The translations under genes were made by a program, and so were the position numbers. A stretch of 64,000 bases of DNA, taken from NCBI RefSeq assembly GCF_904849725.1, contig NC_058523.1, positions 171,102,689-171,166,688 on the forward strand. The letters run 5' to 3'. Below are positions 11,341-22,811 of the stretch, piece by piece (the stretch's first letter is position 1; every line of letters starts with the position of its first letter). The notes below the pieces were generated by a model. The model did no database searches. It saw only the letters and a list, made by a program, of their open reading frames with translations, and was not told the DNA's origin. This DNA comes from Hordeum vulgare subsp. vulgare (lineage: Eukaryota; Streptophyta; Magnoliopsida; Poales; Poaceae).

Positions 11341-13212
11341 GTGAGCAGCCCCCGAGATCCCTCTATCCCCTGCCGGCGTATCATAGTTATCTTGCGCCAC
11401 TAGTTTCGGCTTGGTAGTATTATTTAGGTTTATCCGGATTTATTGTTTTCAGGAAATATAAATATTTTCGAATGCTCGTAGATTTCAAACCGTGTGTCGG
11501 ATCGTGATGTATTATATATGTAACTTGATTAGTTTTTCGCGTAGATTTATATTTTGCAACTTGCATGCATGCTCGGAGTGGTTTGAACTGCTGTTTACCT
11601 ACTTTTGCGTGCTGTCCAAATAGGGGATTATCCCGTATTAATCTTTGTGCGTGTCTGGATTGTTCAAACCCCGTAGATGAAATGTACGTGTTGTTTGTGC
11701 CCATTTTCCATGTATTTTATAGTAGTTGTTTGCATTTTTGCATGTAGATTTTGTCGCTAGTTTGCTATGTCATGTTTAGGACATATTCTCGCATATACGT
11801 GTGGCGTTATTTTTATTTTGCAACCCCTCATATTATATATGTTTTCGGGGTAGAAAATCCATAGAATCTAACTATGCATCTAGTTTTAGCTTTGAACAAG
11901 TTAGTGCACGTGATATTTTTCCATGTTGCCCTTTTGTTTATTTTGTGGGATTTATTCCGTGCATGATATGAATTACTTTTGAACATGAGATATGCCCTTG
12001 GATATGTAGGCTAGCCCGTGGTAATTTTGGTTGCAATAGAAATCCATGTTTAGGTGTTGTTTGCTTGTTGCCAACATGCTAGAAAATAGTGTTGATTTGG
12101 AGATGCTGAAATATTTCTAAGTCTGAAATCTGTTATATTTTGTTGCTGTCTTGCCATATGTTAATTTGGTGATCTATAGCTCTTTTGAGGTTGGTGCAAA
12201 GGAGTTAGTTGTAGCCCTTAAGATTCTATAGCATGTTGTGAACTTTCATGCCATTTGGTGCCCTGTAGCATATAGTTTTGCTGCTGTCAATATGCCTTCA
12301 GATCGAAAACTGCACTATCAAAACTGATATTTTCACTTAGTCTGAAACTGTGTGTGAGATGCCATTTTGTGAGTTCTTTTCCTAGTGATCCATGCTTTCA
12401 TGCTAGATGTTATTAGTAGGGTGTTGAAGTGCATCTTGCCCTCTACTGTCTCATGCCTTCTTTGAGCATTTTAGATTTATGTAGCTTGTTGTTGTGGGGT
12501 GTAGAAAATGCCATGTGGCTGATTTTGGCAGATTATGACTATTTCTTGTTTAGCTTGTAGTTGTTGAACCGTTGCTCCGTTTTGATCGTGTCCTATATGA
12601 AACTTGCTTAGAATCTTGTGTAGTTTCATATTTTGTTGCTGCCTTCTTGGTTTGGGATGCTCGTGGTTGTCGTTGCACACATATTGCATTCATGCCATCA
12701 TATCTTGTGGTGTTCGTATCTTTTGAACCGTAGCTCCGTTGGAGATGTTCTCTATGTGTAAATTGATTGGAACGGCGCGTAGAATCACGTGAACCTATTT
12801 ATTTTTCTGTTTAGGAAATATTAAAACATGTTAGTTCAGATCTGGACATAATTCTAATTTAACGCATGAGGTCAGTTCGGAGATGATATATGTTGTTTCC
12901 GACCTCATTTAAAATGCCTAGATAGATAGATTAGTTACGCTTCACCTCTTGCCATGTTTAACCAACAATTAATATTGTCGTGTACCTAATCAGGATAGAA
13001 CTAAATAATTCGTATGTGGATTTTCGACAATATGCAACTCGTTGCATATTGAACTTCACTTAATGTGTAGTGTTTGGTTGTTGTGAATTGACATGCCATG
13101 TCTTGCATATATCCAGCTGATCATGCATCATATGTGGATTGCATCTTGTCGTGCATGTGACGTGGTGAATATCTGTGTTGATGCTTGTTTCTAGTTTGCT
13201 TCGTCTCGATAG
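11341..13212 (+). other. Possible intron inside element A LTR
   Basis: A donor-like aag/gtgagc follows the GC-rich segment. The sequence then turns AT-rich for 1.9 kb and reaches a candidate acceptor (cgatag/ag) just before the frame at 13225. This is inferred from composition and splice-site look only; the acceptor could also be the ctag near 13194. Confidence 0.25.
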
Positions 13213-14973
13213 AGTTCCGCAAGCGTGTCGGAAAGTGAGGACCCGTTCGACTACTTCGATTCGTGTGCTTCACGGAGTCGTTCTTCTTCCAAGCGGGATC
13301 TCAGGCAAGATGACTATTTCCCTAGATACCATTACTATCATTGCCATGCTAGCTTTACCATTTCTATCGTTATGTCTCACTGCCTACCACCTGTTAAATA
13401 TCAGCCTCCCAACATTGCCATGAAAACCTTTAACCTGTTCACAACCTAGCAAACCACTGATTGGCTATGTTACTGCTTGCTTAACCATGTGTTAGAGTCG
13501 CTAGTTGCAGGTGCAGTTGCTTCCATGTGATAACATGGGTTCCTTGTTATATCACCATATTCAATGCTATTTAATTTAATGCACCTATATAATTGGTAAA
13601 AGGTGGAAGGCTTAGCCTTTCTAGCCTGCTATTTTGTTCCACCTTTGCCCCCTCAGTTTCGGCTATCGGTGTTATGTTCCATAAATGAGCACTCCTAACA
13701 TGCTTGGGGTTTTTATGGGGACCCCCTAGATTCTCGTTTCAGGATAAAGATCATCTGGCAAGGCCCAACATTGGCACTATATTTGCCCAACTTAATAATT
13801 CTGTTAATACTGAAAGCATAAGGAGTTAGCGCTACCCGAGGAGTAATTCTACATAATACAGGGGGCAGTGCTGATGGTGTTGGTCCCAAATAAAGCTGCT
13901 TATTAACGCTACCTGTGGCAACTCGGCATTTGGCGTGGTAACCATCGCTCATCCGGTGTGCCGTGAAAACGAGATACGCGGCTCCTATCGGGATTGGCGG
14001 CACGTCGGGCGGCCTTGCTGACTTGTTTTACCTTTATCGAGCGTCTCGTGCGAGGGATTCCGAGGATGCTTTGAGCTAACTCGAGGTTGAGGTTTTCCAA
14101 TAGGGATCCGAGGAGATCACGGGTTTCCCTGATCAAGGTTATTCCGTCGCAGCGTGTGGTAGTTTATGATGGACTAGTTGGAGCACCCCTACAGGGTTAA
14201 ATCTTTCGGAAAGTCGTACCCGCGATTATGTGGCAGCGTGGAAACTTTGTTTAACATCCGGTTCTAGATAACTTGAAGTAATCTTAATTAAAATATGCCA
14301 AATGAGTGTGTAACCGTGACTGTCTCTTTCATGAGCTCCTTCTCCAGTCGAGGACACGGTGGGGTTATATCTGACGTAAGTAGGAGTTCAGGATCAATCT
14401 TTTGATCAACAATAGTTCACGTCCGCTATGCGTAGATCATCCCCCTCTTATTTCTTGTACTTGTAAGTTAGCCACCTCACATATGCTTTGTCGCTTGCTG
14501 CAGCCTCACCACTTAACCATACCTCACCCATTAAGCTTTGCTAGTCTTGATACCTTTGGAAATGAGATTGTTGAGTCCCCTGTGGCTCACAGATTACTAC
14601 AACACCATTGCAGGTACAGGTAAGGTGATTTTATGACGTGAGCGCGATGACTGTGCTTTTGGAGTTTCTTCTTCTTCTTCATCGATCTAGGATGGGTTCC
14701 AGGCCGGCAGCCTGGGATAGCAAGGATGGACGTCGTTCTTTTCTCGTTTGTTTTCGTCCGTAGTTGGACCCTGCTCTTCTTTGTGATATTTATGTATTGT
14801 ACTGATGTGACTCTGATGTAGCTTGTGGTGAGTGTAAGCCAATTCCATGTACTCTTATCTTCAGTACATGTACTTGTAACGATATCCATTCTTGCGAAAT
14901 GACGAGATGCACTTCTATCCCTGTCGAGGCTCTCGTGCCAAAATAAGGATAGAGTCGCCTCTTGGGCGTGACA

Positions 14974-15774
14974 AAAGTCCCCCTCGAGGTTGTTCCCTTC
15001 GAGGCCCGCATCAAGGAGCCACATCATGACGATCCTCCCCTGCGGGGCAGACTTACCAAGGGCGACCTGCCGGGGTCGCACATTCCAACCTCCTCACGTG
15101 GGTGACATGAGCCATGCTGCATGACGCCTTGGTTGGTGTGAGCAGGCACGGACAGAGAAGCTTTCCCCTTTGGTGTTAAGGGAGCCGAGCCAGCCCGCGG
15201 GTTCCCAAAGCAACCCCCAAAGGTTTCCCGAACGATCCAAGAGGTCCAACGCTGGGGGCTCGGAAGGACAGAGGTCACCCTCGAGCCCACCAGCACACCA
15301 TGGCAAAGGGCTTTTGCACACGAAGACCACCTTTGTCAGGGCGGGCTGCAGTCTTGTCCCCTTCCAAAATGGCCATTGTGGCGACCCTTCCCGCCAAGTG
15401 TGTTTTCGGGGGAAGAGGACCAAAGCGAATATAAAAGAGAGGCCCGACCTTGGTAGCAGGGAGGATCCCCATCATATCCACTAGGGAAAGAACCTACCTT
15501 TGTACTCGTCTTCCACCTCAAGCGATCTAGACAAGCAAGAGTAGGGTTTTACACCGTAAGGTGGCCTGAACCTGGATAAATTGCTCACATGTCCTTCTTG
15601 CTTTCCTTAGCTCGAGCCATCGGAGAGTCACAGTGAAGTTGAGAGGTAGAACAGGGAAAGAGATCAAGCGCACGCCACAGTTCGGACCTTTCTGTGTTTG
15701 CGAAACCTCGATTCCGACACATGGTTTTGAGGTTTTGGAATGAAAACACGGGTGTGAAAGCCAACGTATAAAAC
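14974..15774 (+). mobile_element. Fragment X: right part of a Tat-type Gypsy LTR
   Basis: There is a TATA box at 15430 (tataaaag). About 150 bp further on is a U5-like stretch with ggcctgaacctggataaa, which resembles ggccgaacctgggtaaa in the LTR of element E. A plausible LTR end is ccgaca at 15719. The remaining 55 bp are unassigned. The left side is cut by element A and the right side by element C, so the source element cannot be named. Frames in both directions (15170-15484, 15094-15423) show no domains. Confidence 0.5.
15430..15437 (+). promoter_or_regulatory. TATA box in LTR fragment X
   Basis: tataaaag lies in gcgaatataaaagagagg, with GC-rich sequence on both sides, as in other Tat LTRs. 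Confidence 0.5.
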
Positions 15775-17495
15775 TGTTGGAAATATGCCCTAGAGGCAAT
15801 AATAAAGTGGTTATTATTATATTTCCTTGTTCATGATAATTGTCTGTTATTCATGCTCTAATTGTATTAACCGGAAATAGTAATACATGTGTGAATATAT
15901 AGATCACAATGTGTCCCTCGTAAGCCTCTAGTTGGCTAGCTCGTTGATCAATAAAATATCATGGTTTCCTGATCATGGATATTAGATGTCATTGATAACA
16001 AGATCACATCATTAGGAGAATGATGTGATGGACAAGACCCAATCCTAAGCATAGCACTATATCATGTTGTTCATCTGCTGAAGCTTTTCTAATGTCAAGT
16101 ATCTTTTTCTTAGACCATGAGATTGTGCAACTCCTGTATACCGTAGGAGTGCTTTGGGTGTATCAAATGTAACAACGTAACTGGGTGATTATAAAGGTGC
16201 ACTACAGGTATCTCCAAAAGTGTATGTTGGGTTGGCACGAATCGAGACTGGGATATGTCACTATGTGTGACAGAGATGTATCTGTGGGCCCACTCGGTAA
16301 TACATCATCCTATTGAGCTCAATGTGACTCCGCAGTTAGTCACAGGATCATGTGTTATGGCACAAGTAAAGAGACTTGCCTGTAACAAGATTGAACAAGG
16401 TATGGGGATACCGACGATCGAATCTCGGGCAAGTTGTATGCCGGTAGACAAAGGGAATCGTATACGGGATTGATTGAATCCTTGACATCGTGGTTCATCC
16501 GATGAGATCATCGTGGAATGTGGGAACCAACATGGATATGCAGACCCCGTTGTTGGTTATTGACTGGAGAGGTGTCTCGGTTATGTATGCATGATTCCCG
16601 AACCCGTTGGGTCCACACACGTAAGGTTCGATGACGCTAGGATTATATGGAAATAGTGTGTGTGGATACCGAAGGTTGTTCGGAGTCCTGGATGATATCC
16701 GGGACGTCACGAGGAGTTCCGGAATGGTCCTGAGGCAAAGATTCATATATAGGAAGTGATGATTTGGTCGCCGGAAGTGTTTCGGGACGCACCAGTAATG
16801 TACCGGGACCACCGGGAGGGGCTCCTAGCCCCGAAGGCTACATGGGCCAAGAGTGGAAGGGAACCATCCCATGCCTCCCACCGCAGCCCAAGGCGCAATG
16901 GAGTCCAAAGGGGGTAAACCCAAGGGCGTGGGGGCTTGCCTTGGGTGGCCGCACCTCCTCCCCTTGGCCGTCGGCCCTTCTCCCATCTAAGGGGGCTGCC
17001 GCACCACCTAGGGGAAACCCTAGGGTGTTCGACCCCCTCTCCCTCCCTCCTATATATATTGGGGGTTTGGGGGCTACAAAGGATGCAAGTCTCTCTCTCT
17101 CTCTCGGTGCAACCCTACCCCTCCTCCCCCTCATCCTCCGTAGTGCTTGGCGAAGCCATGTCGGACTACCACATAGCTCCACCGTCACCACGTCGTCGTG
17201 ATGCCGGAGTTCTCCCTCAACCTGTCCTACCTCCTTGCTGGATCAAGGCGTTGGAGACGTCACCGGGCTGCACGTGTGTTGAACGTGGAGGCGCCGTTGT
17301 TCGGCGCTCAGATTGGAATCCACCGCGATCTGAACCGCCACGAGTATGACTCCATCAACCACGTTCTAGCAACAATTGCGCTTAGCGATCTTCAAAGGTA
17401 TGAAGATGCTCTACTCCTTTGCTCATTACTGGTTTCTCCTAGATAGATCCTTGTGTGACGTAGGAATTTTTTTGAAATTACTACGCTCCCCAACA
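15775..17495 (+). repeat. Element C 5' LTR
   Basis: It is 1,721 bp long, starts tgttggaaatatgccctag and ends gctccccaaca, the termini of the BARE/WIS/Angela group. The TATA box is at 17051. The frames at 16764-17349 are LTR sequence read as protein. Confidence 0.92.
17051..17059 (+). promoter_or_regulatory. TATA box in element C LTR
   Basis: tatatatat follows a ccctccctcc run; element I's 3' LTR has the same arrangement at 63503. A short (CT)n run at about 17090-17105 follows. Confidence 0.7.
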
Positions 17496-17496
17496 G

Positions 17497-17510
17497 TGGC
17501 ATCTGAGCCA
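17497..17510 (+). other. Element C primer-binding site (Met-tRNA type, mutated)
   Basis: tggcatctgagcca lies two bases after the LTR end and resembles the initiator Met-tRNA complement tggtatcagagcc with substitutions. Confidence 0.75.
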
Positions 17511-18750
17511 GGTTCTATGCGTAGATTCTATGTACGAGCAGAACACAAAAGTTGTGGGTGATGATTTTGTTAATTACTTGCCATTACTAGTCTTATTTTT
17601 TTGGCAGTATTTTGGGATGAAGCGGCCCGGACCAACTTTACACGTACGCTTACATGAGGCTGGTTCCACCGCCTAACATGCACTTGGTGCATAAGGTGGC
17701 TAGCGGGTGTCTGTCTCTCCCACTTTAGTCGAATTGAATTCGATGAAAAGGGTCCTTATGAAGGGTAAATAGGATTGGCATATCAACGTTGTGGATGTCA
17801 CGTAGGTAAGAATCGTTCTTTCTAGAAACCCAAATCAGCCACGTAAAACTTGCAACAACAATTAGAGGACGTCTAACTTGTTTTTGTAGGGTATGCTATG
17901 TGATGTGATAAGGCCAAAAGGATTTGATGTTACATATGTGATGTATGAGATCGATCATGTTCTTGTAATAGGATTCACGACTTGCATGTCGATGAGTATG
18001 AGAACCGTCAAGAGCCATACTTGTTGTCTTAAATTATTGTATGATATGCAACGCCATGTGGTTACTTTACTTTATTGCTAACAGTTAGCTGTAGTAGTAG
18101 AAGTAATATTTGGCGAGACGACTTCACGGAGACACAATGATGGAGATCATGGTGTCATGCCGGTGACAATGATGATCATGCGATTCCCCGAAGATGGAGA
18201 TCAAAGGAGCAAAGATGATAATGGCCATATCATGTCACTATATGATTGCATGTCATGTTTATCATGTTTTTCATCTTATTGCTTAGAACGGCGGTAGCAA
18301 AGATAAGATGACCCCTCATAAAATTTCTAGATAAGTATTCCCCTAAGTGTGCACCGTTGCGAATGATCATTCTCTCGAAGCACCACGTGCTGATCGGGTG
18401 TGATAGATTCTAACATTCGCATACAACGGGTGTAAGCCAGATTTAGACACGCAAAACACTTAGGTTGACTCGACGAGCCTAGCATGTACAGACATGGCCT
18501 CGGAATACGGGAGACAGAAAGGTCGAACATGAGTCGTATGGATGATACGATCAGCATGCAGATGCTCACCATCGATGACTAGTCCGTCTCACGTGATGAT
18601 CGGACATCGGCTAGTCGACGTGGATCATGTTTTCACTTGGATGACTCGAGGGATGTCGATCTATGTGCGAGTTCATTATATAACTTTATTATAGGAACTT
18701 AATTATCATGAACTTAGTCTAAAATTGTCTTTACAAATATTGTAGATCAA
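17511..18750 (+). mobile_element. Element C leader between primer site and gag
   Basis: This is a non-coding 1.2 kb leader. It contains gaagcggcccgg near 17620, shared with element I at about 57234, and short direct repeats of gatggagatcatg (18139, a partial copy at 18171, and 18193). Element I has the same repeats at 57742, 57771 and 57797. I see no gene. Confidence 0.7.
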
Positions 18751-19660
18751 ATGGCCAACGCAAATGTCAACGTCAATTTCAATGCGTTCCTAGAGAAAAA
18801 CAAGCTGAAAGATGATGGAAGCAACTATGCGGACTGGGTCCATAACTTAAAGCTCATCCTCATTGCATCCAAGAAGGCATATGTCCTTGATGCGCCACTA
18901 GGTGACCCTCTCTTTCCCGCGGCAGCCCAGGACGTTAAGAACGTCTGGCAGTCGCAGAGTGATGACTACTCTCTGGTTTAGTGCGGCATGTTATACAGTT
19001 TGGAACCGGGGCTCCAAAGGCGTTTTGACCAACACAGAGCATATAAGATGTTCTATGAGCAGAAACTAGTTTTTCAAGCTCATGCCCGGGTCGAGAGATA
19101 TGAGGTCTTTGACAAGTTCTTTAGCTATAAAATGGAGGAGAATAGTTCTGTCAGTGAACACATACTCAGAATGTCTGGGTTGCACGGGCGTCTGACTCAA
19201 CTGGGAGTTGAACTTCCGGATGATGCGGTCATTGACAGAATCCTCCAGTCGCTTCCACCTAGCTACAAGAGCTTTGTGATGAACCAAAACATGCAAGGGA
19301 TGGAGAATACCATTCTCGAGTTGTACTCGATGCTGAAATGAGCGGAGGTAGAAATCAAGAAAGAGCATCAAGTGTTGATGGTCAATAAGACCACTAGTTT
19401 CAAGAAAAGCAAGGGCAAAAGGAACTTCAAGAACGATGGCAAAGCAGTTGTCGCGCCTGGTAAATTAGTTGCCGGGAAGAAGAAAAAGAATGGACCCAAG
19501 CCTGAGACTGAGTGCTACTATTGCAAGGGAAACGGTCACAGGAAGCGGAACTCCCCCAAATACTTAGCGGATAAGAAGGTCGGCAACGTCAAAAGTATAT
19601 ATGATATACATGTTATTGATGTGTAGCTTACCAGCACTCGTAGTATATCCTGGGTATTTG
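18751..19660 (+). pseudogene. gag: Element C gag and start of protease (copia, nonsense-broken)
   Basis: One frame runs from ATG 18751 to the insertion point at 19660 without frameshift, but with TAG at 18979, TGA at 19339 and TAG at 19624. It encodes the copia capsid protein: an N-terminal NYADWVHNLKLIL block, a central VERYEVFDKFF and HILRMSGLHGRL region, a lysine-rich linker, and a zinc knuckle at about 19510-19550. The knuckle reads CYYCKGNGHRKRNS, so the last cysteine is replaced by serine. The frame stops at WVF, one base into the next codon, just where copia proteases have the active-site Asp-Thr-Gly. The remaining pol is expected beyond the window. The protein would have formed virus-like particles in the cytoplasm. 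Confidence 0.88.
19656..19660. repeat. Target-site duplication of element I, left copy (ATTTG)
   Basis: atttg precedes the 5' LTR of I. The window ends at the last base of I's 3' LTR, so the right copy should be 64001-64005 and cannot be seen here. Confidence 0.6.
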
Positions 19661-20625
19661 TGTTGGAAATGTGCCCTAGAGGCAATAATGAATTGGTTAT
19701 TATTATATTTCCTTATTCATGACAATCGTTTATTATCCATGCTAGAATTGTATTGATTGGAAACTCTAATACATGTGTGGATACATGGACAACACACTCT
19801 CCCTAGTAAGCCTCTAGTTCACTAGCTCGTTGATCAAAGATGGTCAAGGTTTCCTGGCCATAGACAAGTGTTGTCACTTGATAACGGAATCACATCATTA
19901 GGAGAATGATGTGATGGACAAGACCCAAACTACGAACGTAGCATATGATTGTGTTAGTTTATTGCTACTGTTTTCTGCATGTCAATGTATCTGTTCCTAT
20001 GACCATGAGATCATGCAACTCCCGGACACGGGAGGAATACCTTGTGTGTATCAAACGTTGCAACATTACTGGGTGACTATAAAGGTGCTCTACAGGTATC
20101 TCCGAAGGTGTCTGTTGGGTTGGCATGGATCAAGACTGGGATTTGTCACTCCGTGTGATGGAGAGGTATCTCGGGGCCCACTCGGTAATACAACATCACA
20201 ACAAGCCTTGCAATAAATGTGACTAAGGATTTAGTTACGGGATCTTGTATTATGGAACGAGTAAAGAGACTTGCTGGTAACGAGATTGAACTAGGTATGG
20301 ACATACCGACGATCGAATCTTGGGCAAGTAACATACCGAAGGACAAAGGGAACAACATATGGGATTAACTGAATCCTTGACATAAGAGGTTCGATCAATA
20401 GAGATCTTCGTAGAATATGTAGGAGCCAATATAGACATCCAGGTCCAGCTATTGGTTATTGATCAGGGAGTGTCTCAGGTCATGTCCGCATAGTTCTCGA
20501 ATCCGCAGGGTCCGCACACTTAAGGTTCGGTGACGTTTTGGTATAGTTGAGTTATAGGTGTTGGTGACCGAAGGTTGTTCCGGGTCCCGGATGAGATCCC
20601 GGACGTCATGAGGAGCTTCGTAATG
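19661..20625 (+). repeat. Element I 5' LTR, truncated
   Basis: It starts tgttggaaatgtgccctag and matches 62178-63140. Similarity stops at about 20625, where gag sequence of E begins. Roughly 850 bp of LTR are missing. Confidence 0.88.
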
Positions 20626-20639
20626 ATTACGAGTCATCC

Positions 20640-22811
20640 ATGGGCGACACAGATTCAATCCATCCCCTTCATGAAGGACAACTCGGAGGGTTGTCACTGG
20701 CGATGGACCCCGAGATCCTCGAAAGATCCCGTAGACAAATCGCCATCCACATGGCGGGGGCGGCACAACCTCAGCCAAACCCGGCCGACAACAATGAGAC
20801 TGGTGAGGCGTCAAAAACTCCGGCTCAAGCCGTGGCAGACTTGACGGCAGAAATCACCACACTCATGACAACGGTCGTGACGACAGAGAACTAGGAAGCA
20901 ATCAACGCCGAGTTGACTATGTTGCGGGAAGAGATGGCCAAAACCCAGCGGGACGTGGAAGCGGAAGTAGCCAGGATGGCGACGCAGCAGGCCCGGATCA
21001 CCACGGAGACGGAATGGCTGAACACCGAAGGCTGGCGACTCAAGAGACAACAACGCGTGTCCGATGCTATTCATCACAGGAGGCATCACGGGCGCCTCCC
21101 GGACAATCTACATCCAACTCGCCTCTTCGACACCCCTCGCACTCCTAGGGTGGGACCCGATCGACCCTTGCAGGCTGCTCCAGGGGGAGGTCCGGTTCAA
21201 CCGCCTAACCCGCCACCACCTCAACCAACGGATGCCCACACACGTCGCTTCCAGACACCACGAGGCCACTTCTCAAATCCCGTGGATAACGTGCTGGCGG
21301 CAACCCGCCACTTGGAGTCACTCCCGATCTACGGAAACTCCCCGGCCGAGGTGGAGGCAAGAAACGCCATCGAGATGCTGAAGACCGCAGTGGTCCAACA
21401 CGCGCAATACTCACACAGCCTTGACCGGTTACACTCCACACCCCAGGCGAGTCACACCAGGAGTCGCCACGACGACCAACCCACGGTGACCAGTGGGCAA
21501 CGGCGTTTGCCTCAGCCTAACCCGCTCGGGGTGCGTGATACACGAGCCCAAGACATTGTGGATGCAGCACGAGCCGCGCGTCAGATGGAGACGGCAGCCG
21601 CGGCGGCTCACGGCTATCCGGCTTATACCCAGACACCTCCCATACCGCTCGACGCCGGAGGCAGGTACATCGGGGTATCGTGTCTCATGCCCGCTTTACG
21701 CAATGAGCGGATGCTGAAGGGTTTCAAAGGACCAAGGAAGGTACCCAATTACACACCAGATCTCTAACCAGGGTCATGGGTCGAGAGTTACAAACTTGCG
21801 ATGGACATGCTCGACGTGAACGAGGCGGTTTGCGCCAAGTATTTCACTATGATGCTTGAAGGAACGGCGCGTGTGTGGTTGAAAAACATGCCACCTAACT
21901 CCATCAACACTTGGGCACAGTTAAAGGAGTGCTTCATCAAAAATTTCCGAGGGACTTGCAAACGCCTGATGACCATCGTTGACTTACAACACTGCGTTCA
22001 ACAACCGGACGAGTCGGCCCATCATTGGACACGGCGAGTTGCGGAGGTCATTCATTCATCGGATGGCATCTCGACGGCTCAGGTAGTGCTGATTCTGGAG
22101 AAAAATTGCCATTACGAGCATGTGGTACTAAAGCTGGGGCGACTTAAGCGTAAGGTGCAGGATATGGGCGAGCTGATGGACACCCTCACCAGATACTCCT
22201 AGTTAGATGACACCAAGGATCCTGGGGAGGATGATGACAAGGTTAGCACCGCCAGGAGAGGCGAGTAATCAAAAGGTCACTCCTAGTTTCAAGGACAGGG
22301 TAATCACAACCATGGCGGACAAGGTAAAAGAAGACAACAGGAAGGCCCCACAGACTTCGTTGCCAATACCAATGCGGGCAACGGAAACCAGCGCCAGAAG
22401 AAGCGGGGTTTCAATGGGAAGAAGACGTGCAACTATCATGAGATGCTCAGGGGGCCCTGCCCACAGCATGCTACGGCTGAGGGGCCGGCGACACACTCCT
22501 GGGAGGATTGCTATGTGATGCAGGAGTTCCGAGCTGAGGCGCTCAAGAAAGGTCAAGGAGATGATTAGGGCCAGCGACACGAGCAGTTTGGTGCGCCCGG
22601 GTCACGCCAAAGCCCGTTCGACGGTTTCCCTAACCCGGGTCCGCAGGGCGGGTCACAGCCTAATACCGGACAGTACCAAGTTCACAAGCAATAGCAGTAT
22701 AACCCGCCGGGAGTGTTTCAGCAACCACCCCCGCAAGGAGATCTCCCACGACAGGATGATCATAGCGGTTTTTAGAATAACCCTAAGCAGCTGAACAACG
22801 GGTAGTATGAT
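20640..22811 (+). pseudogene. gag: Element E gag (Tat Gypsy, nonsense-broken)
   Basis: The frame stays the same from 20640 into protease but contains stops at 20892, 21765, 22200, 22266 and 22566, and more near 22680-22805. The N-terminal part is charged and coiled-coil-like (AEVARMATQQARITTETEW), followed by a proline-rich stretch (PPNPPPPQPTD). The retrotransposon gag domain is at about 21800-22200 (YFTMMLEGTARVWLKNMPP, with ECFIKNFRGT). A Cys/His cluster at about 22428-22530 (CNYHEM, GPC, HSWEDC) stands where Tat gag has its zinc-binding region. The true start is lost with the deletion at 20625, so 20640 is only the first ATG left. Confidence 0.82.

Larger units (their letters stand above)
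1..14973 (+). mobile_element. Element A: large non-coding LTR element (LARD, Sukkula-like), 5' LTR cut by window start
   Basis: The first 556 bases match 14419-14973 almost base for base, so they are the two ends of one LTR pair. A Met-tRNA-type primer site follows the left copy at 560, and a purine-rich tract (taggagagt) precedes the right copy at 10077. Without the nested element B the internal domain is about 2.5 kb, and no gag or pol frame is visible in it. Long LTRs (about 4.9 kb here) plus a non-coding core fit the LARD class described in Triticeae; Sukkula is a recollection, not a search result. Such elements need proteins from another element to move. The left TSD lies outside the window; the five bases after the right LTR are aaagt. 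Confidence 0.75.
10077..14973 (+). repeat. Element A 3' LTR (4.9 kb)
   Basis: It starts tgtgacagcccgag and ends gggcgtgaca; the last 555 bp match the left LTR. Its layout resembles the 5' end of a gene. There is a TATA box at 10645, a GC-rich proline/arginine-coding stretch at about 10680-11340, a consensus-like splice donor at 11341 (aag/gtgagc), about 1.9 kb of AT-rich sequence, and a candidate acceptor near 13212. Frames such as 10078-10806 and 11032-11256 arise from the GC-rich part and lack recognisable domains. The stretch 13225-13449 reads MSESEDPFDYFDSC with a serine/arginine run; I cannot assign it. Confidence 0.8.
15775..19660 (+). mobile_element. Element C: BARE/WIS/Angela-type copia element, left part (continues beyond window)
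   Basis: This comprises the 5' LTR, primer site, leader, gag and the start of protease of a copia element. It is interrupted at 19660 by element I, which runs to the last base of the window, so the rest of C should begin at 64001. The five bases before the LTR are aaaac; the matching right TSD is outside the window. All visible coding sequence is in one frame with three nonsense codons. Confidence 0.9.

Noticed and set aside
10078..11344. Long GC-rich frames (242, 98 and 74 codons) that could be a host gene
   Set aside because: They lie wholly in the LTR of element A, overlap in several frames, and translate to proline/arginine-rich sequence without a domain.
16764..17349. Overlapping frames of 137-145 codons on both strands
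   Set aside because: They fall in the U3/R part of a BARE-type LTR around its TATA box; the composition explains them.
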